Assembly (NCBI GenBank): GCA_023212695.1
Contig: JALCCG010000162.1
Coordinates: 1-49,339, forward strand
Source: Sporisorium sorghi
Lineage: Eukaryota > Basidiomycota > Ustilaginomycetes > Ustilaginales > Ustilaginaceae
Length of the DNA: 49,339 nt
Direction: 5' to 3'
In this document: positions 11,401 to 20,376 of the stretch, piece after piece
Layout: the number at the start of each line of letters is the position of its first letter
Position numbering within the stretch: position 1 is the first letter of the stretch
Notes under the pieces: model-generated
Database searches by the model: none
Told to the model about the DNA's origin: nothing
Seen by the model: the letters and a program-made list of their open reading frames with translations, nothing else
Translations under genes and position numbers: made by a program

Positions 11401-12548
11401 TGGTGACTGCACCTGCGGCTGCACCTGCTTCGGACACGTGCAGATCGGGACGGACCAACTTGGCGCTGGGCTGGCCGGTGGAGCCAGCGGCTTCGGTGGA
11501 AGAGTGTGCGGTATTGCATGTCAGCTACCGAATCTGCCAAACGGGGTCGCGCGAGCAAGGCGAGCAAGCAGTTGGGGCGAGTGGCGGTGACAGCAGCGCA
11601 TCGTTGAACGCCTCGAATCTGTTTGGGCTGGGCAGCTTGGCGGATGATCAGCAGACCTCGTCGAGCAAAGCTAAGGAGCGGCTTGTGCTGGTGAGCGCTA
11701 TCGACGAGCGGGGCGGATCGAGCAAGGTGGATGTGCTGGCTGCCAACGACGGCGATTCGAGCATCGAAGCGTGCGTGGAGCGCGTGTGGCGCTTCGCGCT
11801 GGCGGAAGCGAGCCGTGCATGTGTGCGGTGGCGTCTTGCGATCTCGAGTGCGACGGTAATGAGCAAGCGCGAGGTGCGAGCGTGGCAGTGCAGATTTTCG
11901 GCGTACCTAGCGGCGACGGAACAGGACGAGCGGGTGATGGGAGGCGTGGTTCTGCTGAGCGTGCGATCGGACGAGTCCGGGGCGGTGGTGGCGGAGCGAG
12001 GAGGCGAGCGGACGAAAGCGAGCCAGTCGTGGGCAGCAGCGACGGCGGCGGACAAGTCGAGCTTGGTGCTGCTGGATGCGGCGGATTTCTCGCAGGTGGT
12101 CAAATTTGCAGATGCCTTGCCGATGGATTGGACGCATGCGCATGCGGCTGGTGGATCGCGGACGATGGTCGTCGAAGAGGAGCAAGAAGAGCAAGCGGAG
12201 GAGGAGAAGCCAGAGAGCATTTCCGACGAAGACGGCGACGGCCCAAACTCGCCCGCCTTACCCATCTCCTCGGCCATGCTCGTGCACCGCTCCCGACCCA
12301 CGCATCGCCTCGACCACTCGACCTCCCCCACCCACGTGCTCGCCGTCGACATGCTCTTCGGCCTCACCACGTCAACGCGCCAAGGAGAGGACGAGGCGAT
12401 GGATTCGATCCTGCACAGCCTCCATCGCCTGCGCCTGCTCAGCGAAGAACGCCATCAGCTGCCCTGGCCATACACGGCGCAACCGTGGCCCGTAGCGAGT
12501 GTCAATACGCTAGCTGCGTGTCTGGAGGGTGTGCTGCTGGATGATTGA
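5943..12548 (+). CDS. MED13: Mediator complex subunit 13 (MED13/Srb9-like)
   Basis: The product is probably the largest subunit of the Mediator CDK8 kinase module (MED12, MED13, cyclin C, CDK8), which represses or tunes RNA polymerase II transcription in the nucleus. It has 2201 residues in a single exon; animal MED13 is of similar size and yeast Srb9 is shorter. The N-terminal part starts with Ala/Gly-rich sequence, then a segment with KLPYKPPTTIFWHRL. The acidic motif EDDFSFFDESAFG at about 915 is typical of fungal MED13. A basic conserved block with LGRKYDLLGKFASRP lies at about 1230. The end, with SPTHVLAVDMLFGL and RHQLPWPY, matches the usual C-terminal MED13 region. Long Ser/Ala/Gln-rich stretches separate the conserved blocks, including about 20 Ala coded almost only by GCT. 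The call rests on these motifs and the overall architecture. Confidence 0.85.
8439..8498 (+). repeat. In-frame GCT repeat coding poly-Ala in MED13
   Basis: Twenty alanine codons starting at codon 833, nineteen of them GCT and the last GCA. Near-pure codon use suggests a recent slippage expansion rather than a constrained protein segment. Confidence 0.9.
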
Positions 12549-13349
12549 TAAGAATGGAAGATACGGTATGATGGTGGGCAATGCTTTGTGGTGTGCGCCT
12601 GAGGCTGGATGGCGACGGAGGGTGACAGGGATTTTTCGGGAAATTGTTATGTTGGTGGAGTTGACATGGGGCGAAAAAATGGGCGAGTGCAGGGTTGACA
12701 GCGGACGTGGCCGGAGTGCGCACAACCGCTATTTCCCGGCGTGTCACGCGCCACACAGCCGTCGTAAAGAGTCGGATAACGGGGGGTTCGGGTCCATCCC
12801 GAAGACGAACGGCTTTCGCTGCCGATAGGGAGCATTCCTGCCGTGCGCAAGACCTGCCGACAGCACGGGGTCTGCAGCAGACGTTGTCGGCTCGATGAGA
12901 CTCTCAACGCAGAGTGGTGCTGCGTTGTGTCAATCAATGGCTGCTGGCGGCTCATTGCGTGAAGCCAGGGCACTATCGGCTCGGTCTTGGTCTGGTCGCA
13001 GGGTGCAGAGTGGGGCTGCATCGCTTCGACCAAGTTTACCTATCAGCTCCTGCTCAACTTTGACGAAAGCCGCAAGTAGGCTGAAGCTGCGTCATATCGA
13101 CTAATCGGAGAGAACCTGCTCGCGATCAGTGAAAGCAAAGCCAACCTGCGGCGATCAAGGCACAGCGCGGTTAAAAACAAAAAAAAGAGAGAAAAAGGGA
13201 AAAATTGGAAAAAGCCTCCCCTTCGCTCAGCCCGACACGCCCCGATGCGCGGCGTTTTTCGCAAAGAGAGGCAGCAGAAGAAGAGCGAAGAAGAAGCGAA
13301 AAAAAGGACCCTTTTCTTCGATTTTTCCTCGATTGACTCAGCGAAATGT

Positions 13350-13380
<31 letters not shown>

Positions 13381-13859
13381 GAATGAAATGAAAAGAAAAA
13401 GAACGGCAATTGCCCCAGCACAGAACAGCAAACATCGGCCTTTTCTAAGCAAATCTTCTTCTTGTCTTCGTATCATCATCATCTACACTACACACTCTGC
13501 TCAACTCTGACGAACTTTGAGAGGCATCGGCGTCTCTCTCTTTCTACGACACGGTCTACGGCATATCCTATTCTTCCGCAATCACGGTCACTTGTTCCAT
13601 ACCTGACCATCGATCGCTCCAGGGCTGGCCCACGTATCTCATCTTCAACGGCTATCTACGCTTAATAACTTCATTCATTTCTCGACCGAACGATCAACGC
13701 AGCTCACCTCGGAACAACACCAATAGACTCGGACGACACGCTCGTCCTGCTTTTCGACTCTTCCCACTCGACCTTGGTTTGACGTCTCTTTTCGCTTCAG
13801 GCCATTGTGCCACTCTTTTTCTGGTATAGGCAAAGCTCAGCGTCACGGCAAACGCTGCT
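12549..13859. other. Intergenic region / promoter of the PPR-NDUFAF5 gene
   Basis: No supported gene. It holds the MED13 3' flank and the upstream region of the gene starting at 13860. Features seen are a purine-rich stretch at 13170-13310, 28 T at 13353-13380, and a pyrimidine-rich leader (13440-13860) of the kind seen before several genes in this window. Confidence 0.6.
13353..13380. repeat. Poly-T run (28 bases)
   Basis: Twenty-eight consecutive T about 480 bases upstream of the PPR-NDUFAF5 start. Poly(dA:dT) tracts exclude nucleosomes in fungal promoters, so it may help to keep this promoter open; that role is inferred. Confidence 0.85.
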
Positions 13860-16800
13860 ATGCCCGTGACCTCGGCTGCCAAACTCGCCTCTCACATATG
13901 GAGGGGCGCTGCTCAGTCCGCGGCCAATGCCGCACATAACTCCGCCAACACTTTTCGTGGTGCTTTCCAGGGCGCTTCCTCCGGCTCCACCTCTTCCACT
14001 ACCGGCTCGTCTGCTTCCGGATGGGCTTCGGGTCTTAGCAGCGGCGGCTCTTCTGCAGGTGCTGGCGCGGGTGGCGCCAAGTTCCACGCTGGCTGCGGCG
14101 CTCACTTTTCTTACCAGCACACCGGTCGCGCTCTTTCCCAGGCTTCCACTACCTCCAACTCGGACTCGAACAACAAGAGCACCGACGACGATGACGAGGC
14201 TCGCAGGCAAAAGGCGTACAAGCTGCTTCTTGATGGACAGAACCATTACGACCGCTCCGGTCTGCTCGCCTCGTCGCCCGGCCACCTCACCAACTCGCAT
14301 ATGCAGGTGCGCTTCCGTCACGCCTTTGCTGCCAGGCAGGGTCCTCTTCTCGTGACGTCCAGCAGTCATGCCGACACGACTACCGATGCCTCATCATCGC
14401 AAACGCAAACCGAACGCCATGCATCCACCTTGGCTGCAAACGCTTCCACCGACACTTCGGCCAGCGTTGAGACACCTCTGATTGTTTCCAACACGGCCAG
14501 CGCACACGACCTCGTTTACCGTGACCTCCTCCACGCATCCAAGAGGAGGGATGCTCAACAGGTGCGTCTCGGCGTCGATGCCTTCAACGCCCTCCCTAAG
14601 GACCAAAAGACCACGGCTGGATTCAACATGGTCATGGAATCGCTTCTCTCGGTGCGTCGCTTCGGCCAGCCCGTCCGTGAGATCACCGACACCTACAACG
14701 ACATGATCCAGACCGGCCTCGCTCCCAACAGCCGCACCTACACCGTCCTTGTCAAGGCGCTCTGTGCGCGAGATGCCGAGACTGGTCCCGCGACTGCTTC
14801 GACTTCTTCGGACTCTGCCAATGCTCTTGATGGTGACAAGGCGACGACTGACGCCGCTGCCGCTGATAGTGCTGCTGCTGCCTCCTCACTAGAAGACCAC
14901 TTCGACCAAGCTCTCAAGCTCATGAGTGTCGCCCACAGCAGTCGCAATTGGTTCGACGACGAGACGGCCTACAACGCCGTCCTCTCCAGCTGTGCCCTCC
15001 GTGGCGATGTCGACCGCGCACTCAGCGTGCTCGACCTTCTCGAGCGCAGCCGGTTCGCCAACACCGACGCCAACACGTTCAAGCACCTCATCCGCACCTT
15101 TGTCACCGATCCGCAGCTCAAGCCTCAGGAGTCGCTCGAGGCGCAGCAGTCCCGCAAGCTCGCGGCCTGCAAGCAGGTCTTTGACGAGTTCCTGCTTGCC
15201 AGTCAGAAGCCCGGATGGAAGCACGACCTCAACCGCATCGTCTGGTGCTCGCTCATCGAGGCTCACTTTGCGCTCAACGATGCTGCCGGTGCGATCCAGC
15301 TGTTCGAAAAGATGTTGCAAGGTGGTGACAATGTGCCTGCGCTTGATCACACTGTCATCTCGGCTGTCATTCGTGGTTTCCTCGACGTTCAGGACATCGA
15401 TACGGCTCTGCACTGGTTTGCCAAGGTCGCCCCGGTTCCGTCTGGAAGCATCGCTGCTGATAGCTCGTCGTCGCCCTCGTCGCTGCCCATGCCCACCGTT
15501 CGAACCACCGAGTACCTCCTCTCTCAATTGGCTCAGGCCGGCGACCAGTACCTCGAGCCGCTCCAGCGCGTCTTCCACGTCTATCTCCAGCACTGCATCG
15601 AGCGTCAAGTTGCAGCTCAGGTTTCGGCCTTTATTGATGTCGTCTCTGCCAACGTCGCTGCTGCTCAGCGTCTCTTGCAGGCTGGCTCGGCTCAGGAAGC
15701 CAACGCCTCCATTGATCGTGCGGTTGATGCTGCGGCTGCCTTCTTTGCACAGGAGGCCGCGCTGCTCCGTCGCCTCAAAGGAGACGCCAAGCTTCGCAAC
15801 ACCGTTCTCGCCATTTTCCAGCTCAGCGACATCCTCCTCGCTGCCGACCGCATCGTCGACGCCGGCTCCACTCTGACCTATGCGCGACTCTTCTTGGACA
15901 AGATCGATATCACTGCGCAGCCTCATCAAGAACTCGGTGCACAGCTCTCGCAACTGAGCAACCGAATCTTGACCGCTGCTGATCCTGCTCCTGCCAACGA
16001 TGCCGAGCTCGCCTCTGTCCGACTCTTTGTCAGCGCCGAATACGTGGCTCCCGTGCTGCGACAAGCCGATATGCTCGACGAGCAAGTCGCTGCTTCGCTT
16101 GCTGGCCTCTATCGAAGCGTGCACAAGCAGTCGCCAGAGGCGCTCGTCAACCTGCCGCTCTCTGCCGACGCCTGGACCCTGATCCTGGAAGCCTTTTGCT
16201 TCGAGGAGCTCAACGTTCGCCCGCTCAACCTCGATGCCTTCAAGGCGGATGGTATTCCTATTGTTTTGCACGATCTCGCCAAGTTGCCTGCCGTCGATGC
16301 CGACGGCGTCGATAGTGAGGGCAGCGTGGACCGCTCTTCGATTGACACGAGCAAGGCAGTCGAGGTCACCGTCGCTCGATACGGACAAGAAGCGCTCTCG
16401 CTGCTGCCGGAATGGGCGACTCAAAACGCCGCTTCTGCCGAACAGCAACAGGCACAAGACTCGGCTGCTGTGCGAGACGATGTCAGCAGCGACGCTGGCT
16501 CGGCTTCCCAATATGATGCATCGACTACCGCCACCACGCCGCCTCAGCAGCATTCGCCTCTTCACCGCCAGGATCTGCCCACACCGGCCCTCTCTGCTTT
16601 CTCTTCTTCGACTGGATTCGCCACTTCTGCCTTTTCTTTCCCACCTGTTCAGGTCATCGACACCGACTTTGGCCACGAGCTGCTCTCGTATTCGCGTCCT
16701 TCCGGACAGAATGAAGCTCCTCGTCTGTACACCAAGGTGATCGAGCAGACCAAGGTCGGCAACTATGCCCATCCCGAAGGTCTTGCCTTCCTGATCAGCG

Positions 16801-19571
16801 CTTTCGGTCGTCTTGGCAATGTCGAGCGCGTCGAAGAGGTCTACGCTATGGCTCGACACGTTCTGCACGCATTGGCAGGAGATCCGACCTGGCAGACCAA
16901 CGCCTGGTTCGTCGTCGAAGACAGCATGATCCAGGCGCTCAGCCACGCTGGTCGATCGGACGCAGCTACCGTGCACCGACACCGCATCATCGCTGCTGGC
17001 GGCACGCCCACTTCCACCTCGTACGCTGCGCTCATCGCCACCATCCGCGACACGACCGACGACGCCTCGATCGCCCAGGAGCTCTTTGACGAGTCGCAGC
17101 GCTTTAGTGTGCGTCCCACTGCCTACCTGTTCAACACGGTCATCTCGAAGCTCTCTCGTGCGCGCAAGGCTGATCGCGCCCTACAGCTGTTTGACGAAAT
17201 GACGCTCAACTACCGCATCAAGCCCACCAGCGTCACGTACGGCGCCGTCATCAATGCGTGCACGCGCATCGGCGACGAGCAGCGTGCTGTGCAGCTGTTT
17301 GAGCGCATGGAACACGATCCTGCCTTCAAGCCGCGCGTGCCGCCGTACAACACCATGATGCAGTACTACATCCAGAGCGTGCCCGACCGTCAGAAGGCGC
17401 TCGTCTACTACCACAAGATGCGCGCTGCGGGCGTGCAGCCGAGTGCGCACACGTACAAGCTGCTGCTCGACATGTACGGCGCCGTCGCACCCGTCGAGCC
17501 GCTCGAGATGGAGCGCGTGTTCCAGGAGCTGGTTGACGATCCGTCGGTGGCGGTGCAGAGCACGCACTGGGCGTCTCTGATCAACTGCTACGGATGCATG
17601 CTCAACGATCTCGACCGCGCCATTGCTACGTTCGACTCGATCGCGTCGCACCCTTCGTCGCAAGCGCGCAAGGACGGCGCAGGCTCGCCCGATGCCGTCT
17701 CGTTTGAAGCGCTTCTGGCCGTGTTTGTTGCGCACCAGAGGACGGATCTGATTCGCGCGCACTTGGAGAGGATGAAGCACGCGGGTCTGCAGATGACGGC
17801 GTACGTCGCCAACCTGCTGATCCGCGGCTACTCGATGGAGCAAGGCGAAGCCGGGCTCGACGAGGCTCGTGCGCTTTTTGAGAGCATGGGCGAGCCGGCG
17901 GCGGGTGTGGCTGCAGCCGGCAACCACCCGCCTAGGGCTCATGGCGCCGGTGCTCCCACTGCCGTTGCTGCCGATGCTTCTGTCATGTCGCCGCTGCCCT
18001 CCTCTGCTGCTGCGTCGCACGATGCTCACAATCCATTTGGTTCGGTTCAGCGCGAGCCGTCGACGTACGAAGCCATGATCCGCGCCGAGTTGAGCCACGG
18101 TCACGTCGACCGTGCGGCTGCACTTGTGGATCGCATGGACGCGCGAGGGTTCCCGCCGGCGCTCATCGTCCGTGCTCGTACACTTGTTTCGGATGGCATT
18201 GCTCTGACAGCCGCTGCTTCTAGCGACGCCAACGTTGGAATGGCGGATGCTGCTGGCTCCGGGTTTGTTCTGGGCGACTTCGGTCGCTTTACGTTTGGAC
18301 AGACGTCCCCGCGACTGAGGCACGCAGGATTGCACGCGGTGCCCTTTAACCATGCCGCCGGCTCGAATGGTGGTGGTGGAATGGGGGCAATGTCGGTTCG
18401 CCACGCTTCGACCATGGCTGGCAGCGGAGCTGCTGCGCCCGCACCGGGACCGCCCAAGCCGAACAGCCCGTTCACCATCTTTGATCGGGCTGTCAAGACG
18501 CTGCAGAAGGAGCGTGCTGCTCTGCGTCGGTCTGTTGTAGCACAGGACGACGGCAGCCATTCCTTTGGTGCTGACTCGACTCGCGGGGAGGCATCGCGCC
18601 AAACGGACTACGTGCGGCGTGCGATTGCCGAGTCGCTGGCTGACCGAGTGCAGGACATCAAGCGCGATTTCCCGACGATCGTGGAGCTGGGTGCAGGCCC
18701 AGGATTCCTGCGTCACTACCTGGATCCTCAGGGAAGCGGTGTGAAGAGGATCATCATGTGCGACACGAGCGAGGCGCTGCTGAACCGGGATCGACACCTG
18801 GACGAGCAGTTTGGCTTCGAGATCGAGCGCCGCGTGGTGGACGAAGAAGTGCTGCCGTTCGAAGAAGGCTCGTTGGACTGCGTCGTTGTCAGCGGTGGCC
18901 TGCACTGGACCAACGATCTTCCCGGCGTTCTGATCCAAATCCGACGCGCTCTCAAGCCGGATGGCGTGTTCATCGCCGCGCTGTGCGGAGGCGACACGCT
19001 GTTCGAGCTGCGAACGAGCCTGCAACTGGCGGAGCAGGAGCGCGAGGGCGGCATCTCGCCGCGCATCTCTCCCATGGCGGATACGCGCGACATGGCGTCG
19101 TTGCTCTCCCGCGCCGGATTCACCATCCCGACCGTAGACGTGGACGAGGTGTCGGTGGGCTACCCGAGCATGTTCGAGTTGATGCACGATCTGCGCGACA
19201 TGGGCGAGTCGAATGCGGTGATCAACCGCCGTGGCCAGCTGAGACGCGACACGATGCTGGCGGCGAGTGCGATCTACGAGTCGCTGCACGGCAACGTGGA
19301 GGAAGGCGAGGGTCAGGGTGTACCAGCGACGTTCCAGTTGATCTTTTTGATCGGTTGGAGCCCGGCGCCGACGCAGCCGAAGCCGTTGAAGCGAGGAAGC
19401 GCCAAGTCGAGCATGAAGGATGTGCTGGCTGGACCGGAGGGCGACGTGCAGCAGCAGGTGGAGAGCGAGATGGAGGACAAGCAGCGTCAGCAGTGGATGC
19501 GGTCGATGCAGGATTCTTCGTGGACGCCTCCCAGTGGCAATGGCGGCGGAGGAGACAAGAATGACAAGTGA
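13860..19571 (+). CDS. PPR protein fused to NDUFAF5-like complex I assembly factor
   Basis: One uninterrupted 1903-residue frame has two parts. Residues 1-50 are rich in Ala, Ser and Arg with no acidic residue at the extreme start, as in a mitochondrial presequence. Pentatricopeptide-type helical repeats follow in two clusters (about 258-525 and 1085-1433), with hallmarks such as FNTVISKLSRARKADRALQLF and VTYGAVINACTRIGDEQRAVQLF; such proteins bind mitochondrial RNA. From about 1541 (FDRAVKTLQKERAA) to about 1880 the sequence matches NDUFAF5. It has the SAM-binding motif VELGAGPGF at 1608-1616, then LDCVVVSGGLHWTNDLPG and ALKPDGVFIAALCGGDTLFELR. NDUFAF5 hydroxylates an arginine of complex I subunit NDUFS7. 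It is normally a separate protein of about 345 residues. A separate transcript starting near Met1508/1511 remains possible. Confidence 0.82.
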   Translation: MPVTSAAKLASHIWRGAAQSAANAAHNSANTFRGAFQGASSGSTSSTTGSSASGWASGLSSGGSSAGAGAGGAKFHAGCGAHFSYQHTGRALSQASTTSNSDSNNKSTDDDDEARRQKAYKLLLDGQNHYDRSGLLASSPGHLTNSHMQVRFRHAFAARQGPLLVTSSSHADTTTDASSSQTQTERHASTLAANASTDTSASVETPLIVSNTASAHDLVYRDLLHASKRRDAQQVRLGVDAFNALPKDQKTTAGFNMVMESLLSVRRFGQPVREITDTYNDMIQTGLAPNSRTYTVLVKALCARDAETGPATASTSSDSANALDGDKATTDAAAADSAAAASSLEDHFDQALKLMSVAHSSRNWFDDETAYNAVLSSCALRGDVDRALSVLDLLERSRFANTDANTFKHLIRTFVTDPQLKPQESLEAQQSRKLAACKQVFDEFLLASQKPGWKHDLNRIVWCSLIEAHFALNDAAGAIQLFEKMLQGGDNVPALDHTVISAVIRGFLDVQDIDTALHWFAKVAPVPSGSIAADSSSSPSSLPMPTVRTTEYLLSQLAQAGDQYLEPLQRVFHVYLQHCIERQVAAQVSAFIDVVSANVAAAQRLLQAGSAQEANASIDRAVDAAAAFFAQEAALLRRLKGDAKLRNTVLAIFQLSDILLAADRIVDAGSTLTYARLFLDKIDITAQPHQELGAQLSQLSNRILTAADPAPANDAELASVRLFVSAEYVAPVLRQADMLDEQVAASLAGLYRSVHKQSPEALVNLPLSADAWTLILEAFCFEELNVRPLNLDAFKADGIPIVLHDLAKLPAVDADGVDSEGSVDRSSIDTSKAVEVTVARYGQEALSLLPEWATQNAASAEQQQAQDSAAVRDDVSSDAGSASQYDASTTATTPPQQHSPLHRQDLPTPALSAFSSSTGFATSAFSFPPVQVIDTDFGHELLSYSRPSGQNEAPRLYTKVIEQTKVGNYAHPEGLAFLISAFGRLGNVERVEEVYAMARHVLHALAGDPTWQTNAWFVVEDSMIQALSHAGRSDAATVHRHRIIAAGGTPTSTSYAALIATIRDTTDDASIAQELFDESQRFSVRPTAYLFNTVISKLSRARKADRALQLFDEMTLNYRIKPTSVTYGAVINACTRIGDEQRAVQLFERMEHDPAFKPRVPPYNTMMQYYIQSVPDRQKALVYYHKMRAAGVQPSAHTYKLLLDMYGAVAPVEPLEMERVFQELVDDPSVAVQSTHWASLINCYGCMLNDLDRAIATFDSIASHPSSQARKDGAGSPDAVSFEALLAVFVAHQRTDLIRAHLERMKHAGLQMTAYVANLLIRGYSMEQGEAGLDEARALFESMGEPAAGVAAAGNHPPRAHGAGAPTAVAADASVMSPLPSSAAASHDAHNPFGSVQREPSTYEAMIRAELSHGHVDRAAALVDRMDARGFPPALIVRARTLVSDGIALTAAASSDANVGMADAAGSGFVLGDFGRFTFGQTSPRLRHAGLHAVPFNHAAGSNGGGGMGAMSVRHASTMAGSGAAAPAPGPPKPNSPFTIFDRAVKTLQKERAALRRSVVAQDDGSHSFGADSTRGEASRQTDYVRRAIAESLADRVQDIKRDFPTIVELGAGPGFLRHYLDPQGSGVKRIIMCDTSEALLNRDRHLDEQFGFEIERRVVDEEVLPFEEGSLDCVVVSGGLHWTNDLPGVLIQIRRALKPDGVFIAALCGGDTLFELRTSLQLAEQEREGGISPRISPMADTRDMASLLSRAGFTIPTVDVDEVSVGYPSMFELMHDLRDMGESNAVINRRGQLRRDTMLAASAIYESLHGNVEEGEGQGVPATFQLIFLIGWSPAPTQPKPLKRGSAKSSMKDVLAGPEGDVQQQVESEMEDKQRQQWMRSMQDSSWTPPSGNGGGGDKNDK

Positions 19572-20376
19572 AGGATCACCACTACTCATGAAAGTCCAGC
19601 TTTTGTCTAGATCTGTTATGTATTTGTACGATTGTCTTGTCATGGTAGCTTAGAACATGATGCTCTATCAAATGGTTGTGTGTTTGTGTGTGTGAGAGAG
19701 AGAGAGAGAGAGTCGATGTATAGGGGGCATATGAAGGTCTCAGATGCGATGAGGTCCGCCAAGAGAAGGGAAGAAGGCCTGAAAAGGAAATCGGGGATTT
19801 ATTTTTTGAAAAACAAAAGGAGAAAAAAAAAAAAAAAAAAAAAAAAAGTGTTGCTGTGCTGGTTCGGCTGTGTGTGCACAGCCTTGTTCGCGGTGCGTGG
19901 GAAGCGTGTGTGTGTGTGTGTGTCGGCAGGAATTCCGACTTGGCTTCGAGTTGCTCGCCCTCAGACCCTTGACAAGACGACTGAAGCTGAGTCGCTCAGT
20001 CTTCTGCCACTCTGCTCATCACCATCATCATCGCCACCATCATCATCCTACTGCTACTACGCTGTGGCAACTCACCTCACCTCGCTCCGGACCACCCATC
20101 CCTCAGCCCACATTCATTTGATACCCGCATTCAACCCACTTTTCTTGCATCTCTCTCTCTCTCTCTCTCTCGCTTCCCGGTTCCGTTCTCACTTCCACGC
20201 ACCAGCTCTACGATACACTACGATCCAGTCTAGAGGTCTCGTATCACTGCCACGTCCTCATCGTCTCAACATCGCATGCTTTCACTGGACATCACCTCGC
20301 CAACTCGGCTCCCGGACCTTCGTGCATGATCATCCGTCTCCCACCACCTTTTGACTCAACCCCATAGTCTGCCATC
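19572..20376. other. Intergenic region / kinesin-3 promoter
   Basis: No supported gene. It contains a GT-then-GA tract (19686-19712), 25 A (19823-19847), a GT tract (about 19905-19922) and a 10-unit CT tract at 20151-20170, about 210 bases upstream of the kinesin start. The stretch 20130-20376 is pyrimidine-rich and is probably the 5' leader and core promoter. Confidence 0.6.
20151..20170 (+). promoter_or_regulatory. CT tract upstream of kinesin-3
   Basis: Ten CT units in the coding orientation, about 210 bases before the ATG. Similar CT tracts in coding orientation precede the RdRP locus (43378-43398), the glucanase and the minus-strand regulator, so a promoter role is plausible but not shown. 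Confidence 0.4.

Noticed and set aside
14889..19643. Two very long antisense frames (697 and 820 codons) under the PPR-NDUFAF5 gene
   Set aside because: Strong third-position GC bias leaves the opposite strand free of stops. The translations are Arg/His/Val-rich and show no family motifs.
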